From assembly GCA_019155185.1 (NCBI GenBank), contig CM032805.1:14623942-14687941 (forward strand): a stretch of 64,000 nt of DNA, written 5' to 3'. Each line of letters starts with the position of its first letter. Within the stretch, counting starts at the first letter, position 1. The DNA comes from Beaufortia kweichowensis. Taxonomy: Eukaryota; Chordata; Actinopteri; Cypriniformes; Gastromyzontidae. This document shows positions 34,901 to 48,090 of the stretch, in pieces. Position numbers and translations under genes: made by a program. Below the pieces are notes generated by a model, which worked only from the letters and a program-made list of their open reading frames with translations, was not told the origin of the DNA and ran no database searches.

Positions 34901-37376
34901 TATGAAAATGTCTACCTGTGTTGAAAGTTTTGTATTTGTATTTTTCATGCTGCCTAGATGGAGGAAACAAAGTTTACATGTACTTGGTATATTTTAATGT
35001 GTTTGCTTTAAGACAGGTGAAAGAAGAAAAACAGACAGCGACACGTATTGTATATAGCGACAGATATTGCAATTTAAGTTTATTAAAAAGAAAAAACTGT
35101 AATAATAGCCCATTGATCCAGTTTGCCTATTCATTTACACTTGCAGGTCCTGGTAGCATAGCTTAGCAATATGATGCAACCATGTGACATATCAAGATAT
35201 TAGATTCTCTCTTTCTCTTTCACTTGTTCGCTCTCTTTTATCATTCATTGACTAGGAAATATGTTAACACACTGTTTAGTGAAAGTACCTGTAAAAAAGA
35301 TTAAGCACTTCTAAATCATTCTGGTTATTATCTTCCTGTTTGCGGAAGATCCTCTTTCTTTCTGCCCATCCATCATGCAGATGAAATATGGAGAGTGCAT
35401 TTGTTTCCCTGTCAGAGGAGAGACGGGACTCGCTTAGTTTTGGCATGTTTGCATAGGAAGCACTGATTGCTTCATTGAAACGCTCTTGGATTTTATGAGT
35501 GGAATTACATTTGGGCCGTTTTATACAATGACAATGAGGTATACGAGGACATAAATGCACAATATTTGTTGTCAGGATGCTCATTTATATCCAGTTGACT
35601 GTGACGGCTGTTTCTGGTGCTTTGCCGGTACTGGAAAATCTGTGATTTTAATCTTGCATGCATGTGTTTGGACAACACAATTATAATGTCAATTTGTTAT
35701 TGTTTTACAAGGTGGCTAATATGAATTTGTACAATGTCATTCATAATGTTTTAGTTTTTAGTACTTTTGCCCAAGTGATGTAAAGTTTGGGGGCGGTGCT
35801 TTATTTTATTTTTTATTGAATTCATGCGAAATTGGCATCTCTCATTTTAAATTTGCTTTGGATAAGAAATGAGGTTGGTTTGGAACGTGCTTAACTGCAT
35901 TGCATTATTGTAGCCAATTTTCATTTTAATTAATACAGTGATTTAGAATTATTATGTATGCTGTAGCAAAAGATAACTAATTTGCATTAATACATTGCAT
36001 ATAGTAACTAAAAACGCTCATACTGTATGCAGTAGTTGGTGTGCACTTTTGGATCCAGGTTCATATCTAGTAATGTCCTGATCACCCCACCTTCCATACA
36101 TCTTTTGCTATCTGCTCTATTCCAACGTCCTGTGCATTTAGAAGGCAAAACGGTCATAAATAAAGAGAGTGATTTATATAGCGGCAGTGATGGCAGGTGC
36201 TGTACTAGCAGGTCATGTATAATGATCTGTGGGTCTGAACAGTTGAGAAATATTCCAGCACGTCATACCTCAGTCCAACAACCATCCTCAAAGTAAAAAG
36301 TTTAGAGGCATGTCATGTTGTGTACTTTAGCTTGGGGGTGCTGTAGTGACAAACTGAAGGACTTTTAAAGACCTCTGAGAACCAATTGTGGTGTACACAA
36401 ATATCTTGGATCCTGTGGATCTTCTAAAGCCAGTTTAGGTAATTAAAATGAACTAATGCAACCCAATTATAAATTGTATATACATTTTAGTACTCAACCA
36501 AATTATATTGTGTATTTATTTCTTGTTGTATGCCTATCAAACAATATTTAGGCAATATTAAGTATGAAGCCAAATGTTTACACAAACATTTATTTCATAG
36601 TTTTGTTTTTAACAAAGTTTGGATTCATCAGTTCAAATCCTGCTCAGACCTTCACATTTCTATTTGTTTCTGGAACTTATAAATTATTTTATTCATAGCA
36701 AAATCCTTTCCAAAAATATTTTTTGTTGAAAAGGCACTTTTATGAAAAACTCAATTGAACTGAAGTTTATTAAATGGCGTGAAGTATATAACAATGACAC
36801 AGGAAAAAAGTGGAAAATCATCCAGTGGATAATTATAAACAAACTGGCACATTGAGGCTCTGAAATTTTGTTGGACTTGTTATTGGTGTGCTAAGCTTTT
36901 TCTGCCTATGCTGCATATTTTGACATGTTGATTGGATATTTTCTTAGACTCAGCTGTAAATAATATTTGCATTTGCAACTTTTGACTTGTAGCCAAAATA
37001 AACTTGAATTTGGTAAATAGACACTCGTGCAATAACTTGTGCAATAAATATTGATTTATTGCACAAAACCTCAAAATATATTTATACATATTTAAAGATT
37101 AACTTTTAACACAAAACTTTTATGATTGTACATATTCCTTTTGTTGAGCCACACAAAAATGTCTATTTCTTATTTGAAGATTTGCAAATACTTTTCATTT
37201 ATTTGCTGGCTTCTTGCCCGGCATGCAAAAAGCTAACAAAAGAGCAAGCATGCAATAATTTCTGCTCTACTTTAGTACAGGCCTTTCCTTTTCATTTGCT
37301 CCAAGAAAGTATCAAGCAATAATCGCTCTGTTTTGTGCTTATACAGCATTGCCTGGCTCTTTCTAATAGCTGATTT
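34901..37376. other. AT-rich unique non-coding sequence
   Basis: No recognised repeat or exon. The 35276-35584 minus frame (102 codons) and 36036-36296 plus frame (86 codons) have no domains. GTTCAAATCC at 36631-36640 resembles a tRNA B box but no A box or cloverleaf precedes it. Confidence 0.4.
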
Positions 37377-37450
37377 ATCATTTAGCTGACACTTTTATTC
37401 ACAGTGACTTGCGTTGCACATATTACCTGGAGCAACCTGAGATTAAAGGT
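37377..37450 (-). repeat. Dispersed repeat fragment, TTTAGCTGACACTTTTATTC type
   Basis: TCATTTAGCTGACACTTTTA, CAGTGACTTGCG, then CTGGAGCAACCTGAGATTAA follows the order of a widespread teleost repeat (ATTTAGCTGACGCTTTTATC ... GGAGCAACTAGGGGTTAAG) recalled from memory. It shares the CTTTTATCCAAAGCGACTTA core with the SINE tails in this window. Orientation is given relative to the SINE head. Confidence 0.55.
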
Positions 37451-37609
37451 AGAAGTGTTTTGTTTTTTTTATAAAAATTGAAGCACTTTCTCTTGTCCAA
37501 GTTTCATATGCAGAGCTGTACAATTTTTATATGCTGATTTTCTTACAGTGTTGATGCATTTATTAATACATTGTTCTGTTTGTTTCACATCAAAAACTTA
37601 ACATCTTTC

Positions 37610-37722
37610 ATACATTTATGCCTTTAGCAGACGCTTTTATCCAAACTGACTTGCAGTGCATTCAAGGTATACATTATTTTTAGCATGTGTGTTCATTGAT
37701 CTTTGCATTGCAATGCGATTAA
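37610..37722 (-). mobile_element. tRNA-derived SINE, 5'-truncated copy
   Basis: Read on +, CATTTATGCCTTTAGCAGAC, GCTTTTATCCAAACTGACTT, GCAGTGCATTCAAGGTATAC and ATGTGTGTTC match the tail of a SINE whose head is tRNA-like. The head itself (A and B boxes) is not preserved; a worn GCATTGCAATGC stands near where it would begin. It lies 160 bp from a related fragment in the same orientation. Confidence 0.65.
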
Positions 37723-37919
37723 TGTCAGTTTATGATTTGTGGTTTACAGTTTGCAGTAGTTGTGTGATCATTTACATGAAGTGTAACACAAAGTGTGCAT
37801 CCCTGAAGCAAATGTACCTTCAAATAGTTCCTATTTTGACAATGCGCTGTGGATGTTTGCGTTGCTTTGAAGAGCAATATGTCAGAGTGTTTTTCTGCTC
37901 CGTGCGCATCTTATGGGAC
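37723..37919. other. Unique spacer
   Basis: Open frame continues from the SINE fragment; nothing recognised. Confidence 0.35.
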
Positions 37920-38250
37920 TTCTGGGAAGAGATGTGAAACCACCTGAGGTTTGGTTTCTTCAGCCGGAAGGCTCCATTATCCCTCCCCTGTCAGTCTTTT
38001 TGTAGCCGTTTTGGTATTCTTCACATCTCTCGGGTCGCACCACGAGAAGACAGGAGCCAGAGCAGCATATGGTCGGCTAAATAAGTAGGGAGGCATTTCA
38101 TGCAGAGGTGTGCCGCGCTGCCGGCAAATGTGACGTGGGTAACCATGTAGTTTATTCTGACACAGTGCTTAGCACGGGCTGGTGCACAGCGAGGAGAGGA
38201 GAACAGATGTTCAGGATACAACACCTTGAGATGCATAAAGAGCTGCCTCG
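37920..38250. promoter_or_regulatory. Candidate conserved regulatory block
   Basis: GC and CpG raised: CAGCCGGAAGGCTCC (ETS-like CCGGAAG), TCTCGGGTCGCACCACG, GTGCCGCGCTGCCGGC, TGTGACGTGGGTAACC. No coding frame with similarity. Contrasts with AT-rich flanks on both sides. Confidence 0.25.
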
Positions 38251-38829
38251 GTTACTTTAGTCCTATTAAAAAACAACAGTTAAGAGCAATTAGAGTAGAG
38301 GTTAAACTAAATACTAAGGGGTTTCCAAAATGAGATGATTTTAGTCTAATTGCTATGGTATATTATTCTTAATAGGGAACTATTAAATGTAGTTAATTTA
38401 CAGTAAATGGAGGGTTATTAAAATCTGCTCCTTTTGTGTAGATTTCTCACTGTGTGTTCTTAAGGATGAAGTGTTTGTGCTACTAGTGCTGCCATTGGCT
38501 AGATGAACAGATTGTCCCGCCCCAAACTCATCCTATTGGTTAAGCAACAGTTTCCTATTGATCGGGATGCTTCGACAGAGCAATGTTTTAATCACAATTT
38601 GCATTTATCTGGGAAAACAGTCTATAAATGGCTTATTTATAATTGTATATTAAGCTGGTACAGCACAATGTAATTTAATAACAGTATGTGGTGAATTATG
38701 ATCAGCAAGCCACATGCTGTATACTTTTGCTGACGCCCTTGGGTGCTTTTTTAAGCGTTCATAATTTATCGAGTGAGTCATAATGTACTGCCATTGTTTT
38801 TAAATCAACCAGCCGGATATTCATTAAAT
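38251..38829. other. Unique non-coding sequence
   Basis: Contains two TATTGGTTAAG/CCATTGGCTAG-type inverted CCAAT motifs around 38490-38545; otherwise featureless. Confidence 0.35.
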
Positions 38830-38934
38830 TATCTCCTTTTGTGTTCTGCAGAAAAAGAAAATCATACGGGTTTCACGTAACAGGAGGTGAGGTAATGATG
38901 ACAGACTTTTCATTTTTGGGTGAAGTAATCTTTT
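38830..38934 (-). repeat. TTCACCCAAAAATG-family dispersed repeat, clear copy
   Basis: On +, CTTTTGTGTTCTGCAG, AATCATACGGGTTTCAC, GGTGAGGTAATGATGACAGA and CTTTTCATTTTTGGGTGAAG match closely, in reverse complement, the cyprinid family described at 10522. Well preserved at its 38.9 kb end. Confidence 0.75.
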
Positions 38935-38949
38935 CGTGTGGGCCAACAC

Positions 38950-39070
38950 TACTGGGCTGGTTATTCATGCGCTAATGTGTGAATTTCTTCCTATAATCCA
39001 TTGCTAATCTCATTTAATCTTAATTGATGACCTTGGGCAATGACTTACACAAGTGATCAAAAGAAATGAC
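38950..39070. promoter_or_regulatory. Candidate enhancer with nuclear-receptor half-site
   Basis: TTATTCATGCGCTAATGTG, CATTGCTAATCTCATTTAAT, TAATTGATGA (39021-39030) running into TGACCTTGG (39028-39036), which is an ERR/NR5A-type extended half-site. Complex, non-repetitive. Inferred from motifs. Confidence 0.25.
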
Positions 39071-39689
39071 ACATCAAAGATTTTCTTTGTTTCCTGGATT
39101 ATAAGTAGGAGAAGTGAGCCAGAAAGGACACATACTGGAAGAGGTGGCTAGATATACATTCACATTCAACTTAGTGTTGTTGTGGCAAAACTATTTAACA
39201 TTGTGTGATGACAGAGGGGGTTTTGTGTGAATCTTTGTGAAAGATGTCTTTTTGTTTGGTGTGGCAATAATAATGCATAAACAAACAAAAACAGCAACTG
39301 CTTTATTATTTTAAAGATGTATTGTGTGAAATGGGATTGTGCCATACTGCTATTTTAAGTGTTTCCTCCATCTTGGATTTTGTGAAAAGGTCACATCATG
39401 ACATATCAATCTTCTGTTAGCCACACATCTTCACGTGATATGAATTTGCAGTTTACAGATCAGTTTACAGATTTTGCATGGACAAAAAGTGTAATGTGAC
39501 CTCCCCTTTAGGGGGTAATTTTTCTTTCTATTTGATCGTAGTGCAAGAGTCATCTAGTCATTTAGTCCTTTTTTTATGCATAGAAAAACTAACATATAGA
39601 GAAGTGAATTCATTTGATAAGCTACAGGAATAAGCAGATCTTCTGTACGGTCTTGAGTACTAGCAAAAACTACATTTTCAGCAAACCTG
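39071..39689. other. Unique non-coding sequence
   Basis: Nothing recognised. Confidence 0.4.
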
Positions 39690-40210
39690 CAACTGAGAAA
39701 CCCACGACACGGCCAAATTGGCCATACCTCATTGGCCGAAGCTTGCGCTTGTGATATGATCTGTCTGTAAGAGGGGCTATTAGGTGCACGGTCACCCTGC
39801 CGACTCCGATCACTGAATGCTGCTTATCTCCCCATCCATTTCAGCCTGCTTATTTTACTTCTGCAGTCTGTCAAAAGAACCATGATTGCATCTTAATCAT
39901 AAAGCAAGACTCAGCGATGGCGCAGGAATGTCAGACGCTGTAAAAGTGCCGTTGGCTATTCCCAGCACCCGCATAATAAATGGCTGCGGTAAACGTGCTC
40001 GCCCGCTCCCTTGCCGGCTCTGTTTACATCACATACCTCTAAGTCATCACCGTCTCGGTAATAGAGACATCAGAGCTCAGGTACGAGCAGACTTTTCTCG
40101 CTTGACACTGTCTTCAGACATCGGCTCTAGCAGCTTGAGGGACATCGCGAGCAAAAGAGAGAGTGAGAAGAAAGGAAAGTTGGCTCATTCAGGGACTTCA
40201 TCAATTATTT
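39690..40210. promoter_or_regulatory. GC/CpG-raised block, candidate regulatory element
   Basis: Holds an inverted repeat GGCCAAATTGGCC (39712-39724, perfect around a central base) and a 108-codon plus frame without similarity. CpG-bearing runs include AGACGCTGTAAAAGTGCCGT, GGCTGCGGTAAACGTGCTCG and GACATCGCGAGC. It is one of the longest high-complexity blocks in the window. A short exon is not excluded, but no splice pair stands out. Confidence 0.28.
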
Positions 40211-40524
40211 AAAGGCGAGACACTATAGTAAACAGCTAAAGGACACAGGATGTATATGGGATGGATAGAGCTCCTGCGGTGCTTTGACTCAAAGATACTG
40301 ATCCATTTTGACCTTAACCCTCCAGAGCATCAGTCTGAAACGGCTCTGCTGTATTTTTCACCTCATTCCTTGAGTTTTAGGACTTTTCATACCAGCATAT
40401 AGCAAAACAGTACTTTCCCACATACATGCTATTGTGATTGATTTTTGTAGGCATGGAAGCATCAGATGAGATCTCATTTAAACATTGGGGTGGGGTTGTT
40501 TCCCCACTAGTGTGACATGGAAAA
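40211..40524. other. Unique spacer
   Basis: No recognisable feature. Confidence 0.4.
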
Positions 40525-40665
40525 TTATTAATTATTATTAATTATATAATTATTTAATTATTCAATACATTTAATTATTAATAAGAAACTATTTTACACT
40601 ATGAATTATAATTGTATTGTTCTATGATTTATTGTTAATATTTTATTAAATAATTATTATTAACT
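40525..40665. repeat. AATTATTA-rich low-complexity tract
   Basis: Irregular AATTATTAATTATTATTAA and TTTAATTATTCAAT repeats; AT content is almost total. Probably easily unwound; no periodic unit is conserved. Confidence 0.7.
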
Positions 40666-41229
40666 ACAGTGATGCTCCAAAATGGGTAATATATCTTATT
40701 TATATTTGAGAGCTCTGCAAGTACCACTTTTAATCAAATATACCATTTTAACATATAATTTGAATCATTGGAATACAGGTTTTGTTATATTTTTACTTTT
40801 TACTAATAGAAGACATGTGGTTAAAACAAACTTAAATCCACTTCTTTTAAATCATAAATGGCTACCTGCAACCCCCCAAACCTTAAGATAAGATCTTAAG
40901 ATATATTCCTATTCTCAACATTTTTAAAAGTGTCTTTTTTGTCATTTTCTTTTCGATACACAATAACTCTTGATTTGACTTTGACATTGTTTATATGGCT
41001 CTCTAGATAATAGAAAGATGGATTTACACATTCAATGATATTTAGTATTCCACAATAGTAGTATCATGGGGCTAAATTGGGATTTTGGGACTATATAGAG
41101 ACTTTGAGGGCTATAAGTTTTCTGGTAATGGAATAGAGCAGTATGGTAAAACCAGACTCCAAAGGAACAAGGGTAATTTTTAACCATGCTCTGCTTTTAT
41201 ATGTGAAGTAGAAAAGATATTGCTAAGAG
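40666..41229. other. Unique AT-rich sequence
   Basis: A 69-codon frame at 40682-40891 has no similarity; nothing else seen. Confidence 0.4.
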
Positions 41230-41430
41230 GCCCATCATACCAACTGGAATTATTCATTTCCTGTCAGCTATCCTCATTAGCACCCAGCTAAATAGGTCGT
41301 GCTGTGTAGAGGCCTCTGACCTTTCCTTGCAGACGCTGTCGTGCCCTCTCGCGGTTCTGCTCTAAAGCTCTCAGGTCTTACATCACCCGGACAGGAAGGC
41401 TGAATGAGCATATAAAGAGGTGATGGAACC
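41230..41430. promoter_or_regulatory. Candidate conserved regulatory block
   Basis: GAATTATTCATTTCCTGTCA, CCTCATTAGCACCCAGC and GCAGACGCTGTCGTGCCCTC form a complex, CpG-containing stretch between AT-rich flanks. Weak inference. Confidence 0.18.
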
Positions 41431-43639
<2,209 letters not shown>

Positions 43640-43930
43640 TAATGTGTTACAGCCTTGCAGATTCCCAGATGTCTTGAACCAGGCTTATTTGGATTGCCGT
43701 ATCTGATCTGATCGACACAGTGCCACTTCTTTTTTAGGAGCACATGCATTTCCATGTGCCAGAGAGCCTTAGTACGTGAAAAGTGCAAAATAATTAACAT
43801 CAATTCTTTACAGTGCCTTTTAATGCTGCGATTATGAACCATCTGTGCCTGCTACATTTTTCATGAGCAAACAGCTGCTACGCTCTTCCTTTTCCAAGCA
43901 TCCTAGCCATTCTCTGCTTCTCAATCTCTC
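43640..43930. promoter_or_regulatory. Candidate conserved enhancer (E-box and TAATTA motifs)
   Basis: CACATG(N6)CATGTG (43741-43758) is an inverted E-box pair. TAATTAA (43791-43797), CATCTG (43840-43845) and CAGCTG (43872-43877) follow within 140 bp, in non-repetitive sequence. bHLH plus homeodomain motif mixes are typical of neural or muscle enhancers; no conservation data. Confidence 0.3.
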
Positions 43931-44029
43931 CGGTACTCTGAAAACTGCTGTGTCTGCTCTGCTCTCGTAAGGAGAAACATCACGATGTCAGATTCTTCAG
44001 AGAAACTGCTTCACGAGTACCTGCGGTAA

Positions 44030-44930
44030 TGATGCTTGAAGCCCCAGGTTCAGCTCATTTACAACACTTTTGCATTATGGGTAATGAAACCGTGGTGATC
44101 CCCCATTGATTAGGTTCGGACGGATCACGTACCGTTTAAATCTCACGCTTGAATATGTGCACGTTACGTAACTTCTTTTTCGTTGATGGGCCAGGTTCAC
44201 GCAGCCAGACTCCTGTGGTGCGAGACAGCTGAGGCTTTACAGCGTGGCCTGTTAAGGGACAGACTTCTCATTAGTGCTGCCTGCTCCTTTGGTAGCAGAA
44301 GCCATGCTGGTTGCACCATCTGTAGAGAGAAAGAGAGAGATAATTGCAGAAAGAGACTCTCAGCCTGGCTGGATCTCTTTGTAGTTTTCCTGGAGTGTAA
44401 TACAGGAGAGCCGCACATGAGTGGCCGAGCGATGGGTGACTCCTCGTCCCCGAAGTACCAACAGAATGCTCATTACCATTCCGTGTTCACGTCCCGGTCC
44501 CTTGCTCTCGCCCAACCCTCCTACCAAAACGCCAACGTTGGCGCCGTAGTCAGTGAGGCCTGGTACTTCAAGCGGTACGAGCTTGTTAAAAGCAGAGGAA
44601 GAGGAGCCCACCGAGGAGAACCCGGGCTGTGTGGGAGACGAGACGAAGAATTTCAATGAAACTTCAAAGTTTCTTCTCCCTCCTCCTTCACCCTTGTTTC
44701 TCTCTTCTTTATTCTTGGGCGAGAAGTGGCAGTCTTCGGTTTTAATCACAGCGTTTCTTTGCACTCTTTCATGTGTCCTTTCAAACGGTGCTGCTCTGTG
44801 CCGGCCAATCAGCTTTCGAGTTTTACGGCCCCAAGGGCTCATGAGAGGAGAACTATCTGCCTTTTTTTCACCCGCCACTCCTTTTGGTTATATAGAACCT
44901 TGACTGTAGTGCCACACCGGTGTTGATCTG
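44030..44930. promoter_or_regulatory. CpG-rich block with overlapping ORFs; possible CpG island or first exon
   Basis: The most GC/CpG-rich 900 bp of the window. Open frames overlap on both strands: + 44183-44659 (158 codons), + 44553-44903 (116) and - 44360-44878 (172). None has a recognisable domain, and simultaneous openness in three frames is expected where stop triplets are rare. An in-frame ATG with a fair context (CCGCACATGAG, 44417) starts an 80-codon stretch. Possible promoter features: GTTACGTAAC near 44164, GCCAATCAG near 44804, TATATAG near 44889. Candidate regulatory block; coding status unproven. Confidence 0.28.
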
Positions 44931-45339
44931 TGAGGAAACCTTTTTGGGTAGGCTGTTATGCAAAGTATTAATCAGTATTAGGTGTTGTTATCACAACTTA
45001 GTTGCTGCTAGTAAACATGCTGTTGAAAATCATCCTTGTGTCTTACAAATGAATATCTTGATGTTTTCTAGTCTTTTTGGTACACCTATAATCATTTATA
45101 GGCCTCTATTACATTTGGCATTTTCTCACTTATGTACAGACATATCTTACTTCTTACATCAATTACGGCACATTAGTAGATATGACCTTATCGTTTTTAA
45201 ATGTTTTATTAGTTTATCGGTCATATTTTGTCTAAATTACTGTCTATCATCACCTATGGGGTTACTTTATGCAGTGAAGTGATACTGCGAGCTAATTGGT
45301 TTAAACGTTTACCTATGATAAGGATTTGTATGATTGTAT
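44931..45339. other. Unique AT-rich sequence
   Basis: A 120-codon hydrophobic frame (44920-45282) runs through AT-rich DNA and has no similarity. Confidence 0.35.
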
Positions 45340-45541
45340 GAATGTTAGTTAATACCAAAACAATTGCGCATTAACTTTTTTAAACAGATTTAACTTTTTA
45401 TTTAAAAAAATGTATCAGTTAATGCTTAAATTAAAAAGAACTAGATTAATTAAATCTGTAAAAGTATGGCTCTTTGTTAATTCATGTTAGCTAATGCATA
45501 AACTAATGTTAACAAATACAACCTTATTGCAAAGAGTTGCC
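45340..45541 (+). repeat. TTAACATTAGTTAATGCATTA-type dispersed repeat, copy 2
   Basis: ATGTTAGTTAATACC, GTTAATTCATGTTAGCTAAT, GCATAAACTAATGTTAACAA and a terminal ACAACCTTATTGCAAAGAGT reproduce the family seen at 17664-17842, in the same orientation. Confidence 0.6.
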
Positions 45542-45629
45542 AAACACTTTGTTCTTCTGTTTATGTTAATTTTAGCATTTACTAAAACATTTTCAAATCG
45601 AAAAGTTGTTTTTTTTATTTCAGTTGTGT

Positions 45630-45692
45630 TCCTGTAGCTCAGTTGGCACTGCAAAGGTTCGATCCCAGGAAACACACATAGTGATGAAGTGA
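45630..45692 (+). mobile_element. tRNA-derived SINE head with internal deletion
   Basis: CCTGTAGCTCAGTTGGCA (A-box region of a tRNA-like head) is followed too closely by GGTTCGATCCC (B box, 45657-45667) and AACACACATAGTGA. The stretch between the boxes has lost roughly 25-30 bases compared with the 50851 copy, so a functional Pol III promoter is unlikely. The tail is absent. Not a tRNA gene. Confidence 0.72.
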
Positions 45693-45779
45693 GTTGCACT
45701 CAGTCTCTTAATGTTTTAGTGGTTAGACGCTTCATGCTGGCATCACATAGCTGTTCATAACTGTTTCTTCTCCCCAATC

Positions 45780-46010
45780 TACACGAGGACCGTGTTAGAG
45801 CCCTGCAGTGGAAGATACGTCATCAATTATTCATTGACAAATATATTCATTTACTCTGCTTTTGCTTAACCAGGCGCAGAGAGAGCCGGATGAGCTGGGC
45901 AATATTACTGAAGAGCTATTTTTAAACGCTCTGTTAGTGATGGCTTTGCACTCCGGGAGCTCGGCGCGTCTTGGGCTCCTTGTTAGTTAGCGTGTTGAGC
46001 AATTTATGTG
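45780..46010. promoter_or_regulatory. Candidate conserved enhancer block
   Basis: ACGTCATCAATTATTCATTG contains the inverted repeat TCAAT/ATTGA (TCAATTATTCATTGA, 45823-45837). It is followed by TGCTTTTGCTTAACC, ATGAGCTGGGCAATATTACT and CpG-rich GGGAGCTCGGCGCGTC. This homeodomain-rich to CpG-rich arrangement with no low complexity is among the strongest enhancer-like signals here. Inferred. Confidence 0.32.
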
Positions 46011-47019
46011 TTGTGCTATAAATGTAGCCTGTGGATTTATTTAAGATGCGATATGCGAAATAGTTTATATAGTCTTAGCTGTAATGGATTCCCCTGATAA
46101 TAAGAATGTAATTGTTGATACCACGTGGTTAGATCACAGCAAAAAACTGTTTGTTAAAAACTGTTCAGTTTATGTCACGGATGTAGAACAACAGCTGCTG
46201 AGATTAAACCTAGTGGTTAAGAAAAGCTTTCATTAAAGTAGACATTCAGCAGATGCTATTAAATTAACTACTATTATTGTACCCACCGAGTTGGATAATA
46301 AGCATGTCAACCAGAAAGGCGTTCACCAGGTATGTTTAGCAGGCAGTACCAATATCATGTGTTCGATATTGATAAAATGCATACTGAATGCATTCAGGAG
46401 AGTTGACAGGAAGTGAATCAGCTGATGTACCCAAAACTGTAATATTGTTATTCTTAACTCTCTCCTACATTAACCTACACCTAAAGAAACTAAAATTAAC
46501 TTGCCAGATTGTGTTTAATCCCTCAGTGCAGAATAGCAGAAAACACGCAAGTAACACTCCATATGTTTGCCATAGATTCTTCCAGAGATCAAGATTTAAA
46601 TTCAGTTCCATCCATATGGAGAAATGTTTCACATGTGTGCGTGAGACAGCTCGTCATTTGCACGCAGTACAAACATTCACACGTAGACGTTCTCCATTAT
46701 CTCTCTCTCTGTACATCTGTTGCGTGTCGCCTAGAGGAGCTGTCATTGAAATCGTCCACTGGAGGTGTTGGGCTGTGTGAAATCTTTGGCCTGCAGAAAC
46801 TAAAGCGGTGGATGCTGTTGTCAGGGCTGTTAGATTAAGAAAGTGGCAGATCCTCCTGTCTTAACTGAGGGTGAAATGTTCTGTTCTGTGGTCGGAGGTT
46901 TATCGTACTGTTTACTCCATGCTGCTGAAAATGTCAGTTCATTGTGTTGTGGCTTATATTAGGCTGTTGTGGTTTATGTATTTGAGGTGTATCAGAGATG
47001 TCTGTGGTCAGAAAATTCA
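46011..47019. other. Unique non-coding sequence
   Basis: A 130-codon and an overlapping 109-codon frame (46388-46838) lack domains; overlap of two frames argues against coding. Confidence 0.35.
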
Positions 47020-47021
47020 TT

Positions 47022-47113
<92 letters not shown>

Positions 47114-47128
47114 TCGCTCACTCTCTCA

Positions 47129-47214
<86 letters not shown>

Positions 47215-47250
47215 GTTTGTTTGTTTCTTTTGTTTGTTTGTTTATTTGTT
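47020..47250 (+). repeat. Compound (TTTC)24 - (CT)35 - (TTTG)n microsatellite
   Basis: TTTC runs without interruption 47020-47115. A CT-rich junction with CA and CG interruptions (47116-47140) leads to pure CT 47141-47210, then TTTG-like units to about 47250. The unit changes by one or two substitutions at each step, as in microsatellites that spawn neighbours. The + strand is pyrimidine again. Confidence 0.95.
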
Positions 47251-47449
47251 GTTTCTTTTTCTTTCCTTGGTTAATTCATTACAGTAGTTTGTTTGTTTGT
47301 CTGTTTTGTTAGTATGTTCTTTTCTCTGTCCTTTATTACTCCATTAAATAGTATGTTTCTTTGTTCACTCTTTGAATTCATTATTTTGGTTGTTTCTTTT
47401 CACTAGTTTAGTTTGTTTCTTCAGTTGTTGTCTTCATTTGTTCTCCTCT

Positions 47450-48090
47450 GTCATGTACATCTCGCCAAGACCGATTGACTCGGGGGGAGACGGGAAGTGG
47501 ATTGCAGCATGGAGCTGAATGAAATCCCTTGTTTCTTCTGACAGCAGGAAGTTAATGACCCACATTAGATAACGGCGGCGAGGCGATTACTGACTGGGCT
47601 GTTTGAGCGGCTCGAGGTGTTAATGTAAGCTCTGGTTTGTGCTGTATTAAGTTTGACCCGCTGCTGGGCAGCAGCCACCGGCTGGGACAGAAGATGCTGT
47701 TTTGCTGTAGCCGTGTGTACTCGGGCTCTGCTGGGAGAGGGGCAGGTGTTAATATGGATGGAGAGTGTAGTGTCAGAGCTCAATCTAAACAGATGAGTGT
47801 TTTCTTTGAGTCAGAATGCATTACCCCAGAGCGGCAGCGGAGAGGAGAAAGACGAGGGCGAGAGACAGCAGCAGGTTAGGAGAAAATTAGAAAGATAAAA
47901 CGGAGGAAAAATGCTGCAGCAATTAAGAGGAAGAATGTTGCTTGGACATGGGGGCAGGATGCTGCAGATGGGGACAGTTTGTGTAAGTGTGATGGAACGG
48001 GACTCTTTTCAAGCCTTTTGTGTAATTTATCGCTCTGATAATGCTCAAGCAAATGTTCGTACCCCAGCGGGTTAGCTTGGTAAACCACAC
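47450..48090. promoter_or_regulatory. GC/CpG-raised block, candidate regulatory element
   Basis: CAAGACCGATTGACTCGGGG, GATAACGGCGGCGAGGCG, GGGCAGCAGCCACCGGCTGG and GAGCGGCAGCGGAG give a GC-rich stretch after the T-rich repeats. Frames 47637-47879 (+) and 47565-47783 (-) overlap without domains. Could hold a CpG-rich enhancer or untranslated exon. Confidence 0.22.

Noticed and set aside
36631..36640. GTTCAAATCC resembling a tRNA B box
   Set aside because: No A box or cloverleaf can be built around it.
44183..44903. Calling the 158- or 172-codon frames as genes
   Set aside because: Both strands are open together in GC-rich DNA and no domain is visible; kept only as a candidate CpG block.
46871..47312. 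Frames of 101-138 codons with FLSFFLSF repeats, resembling a membrane protein
   Set aside because: Produced by the TTTC/CT compound microsatellite.
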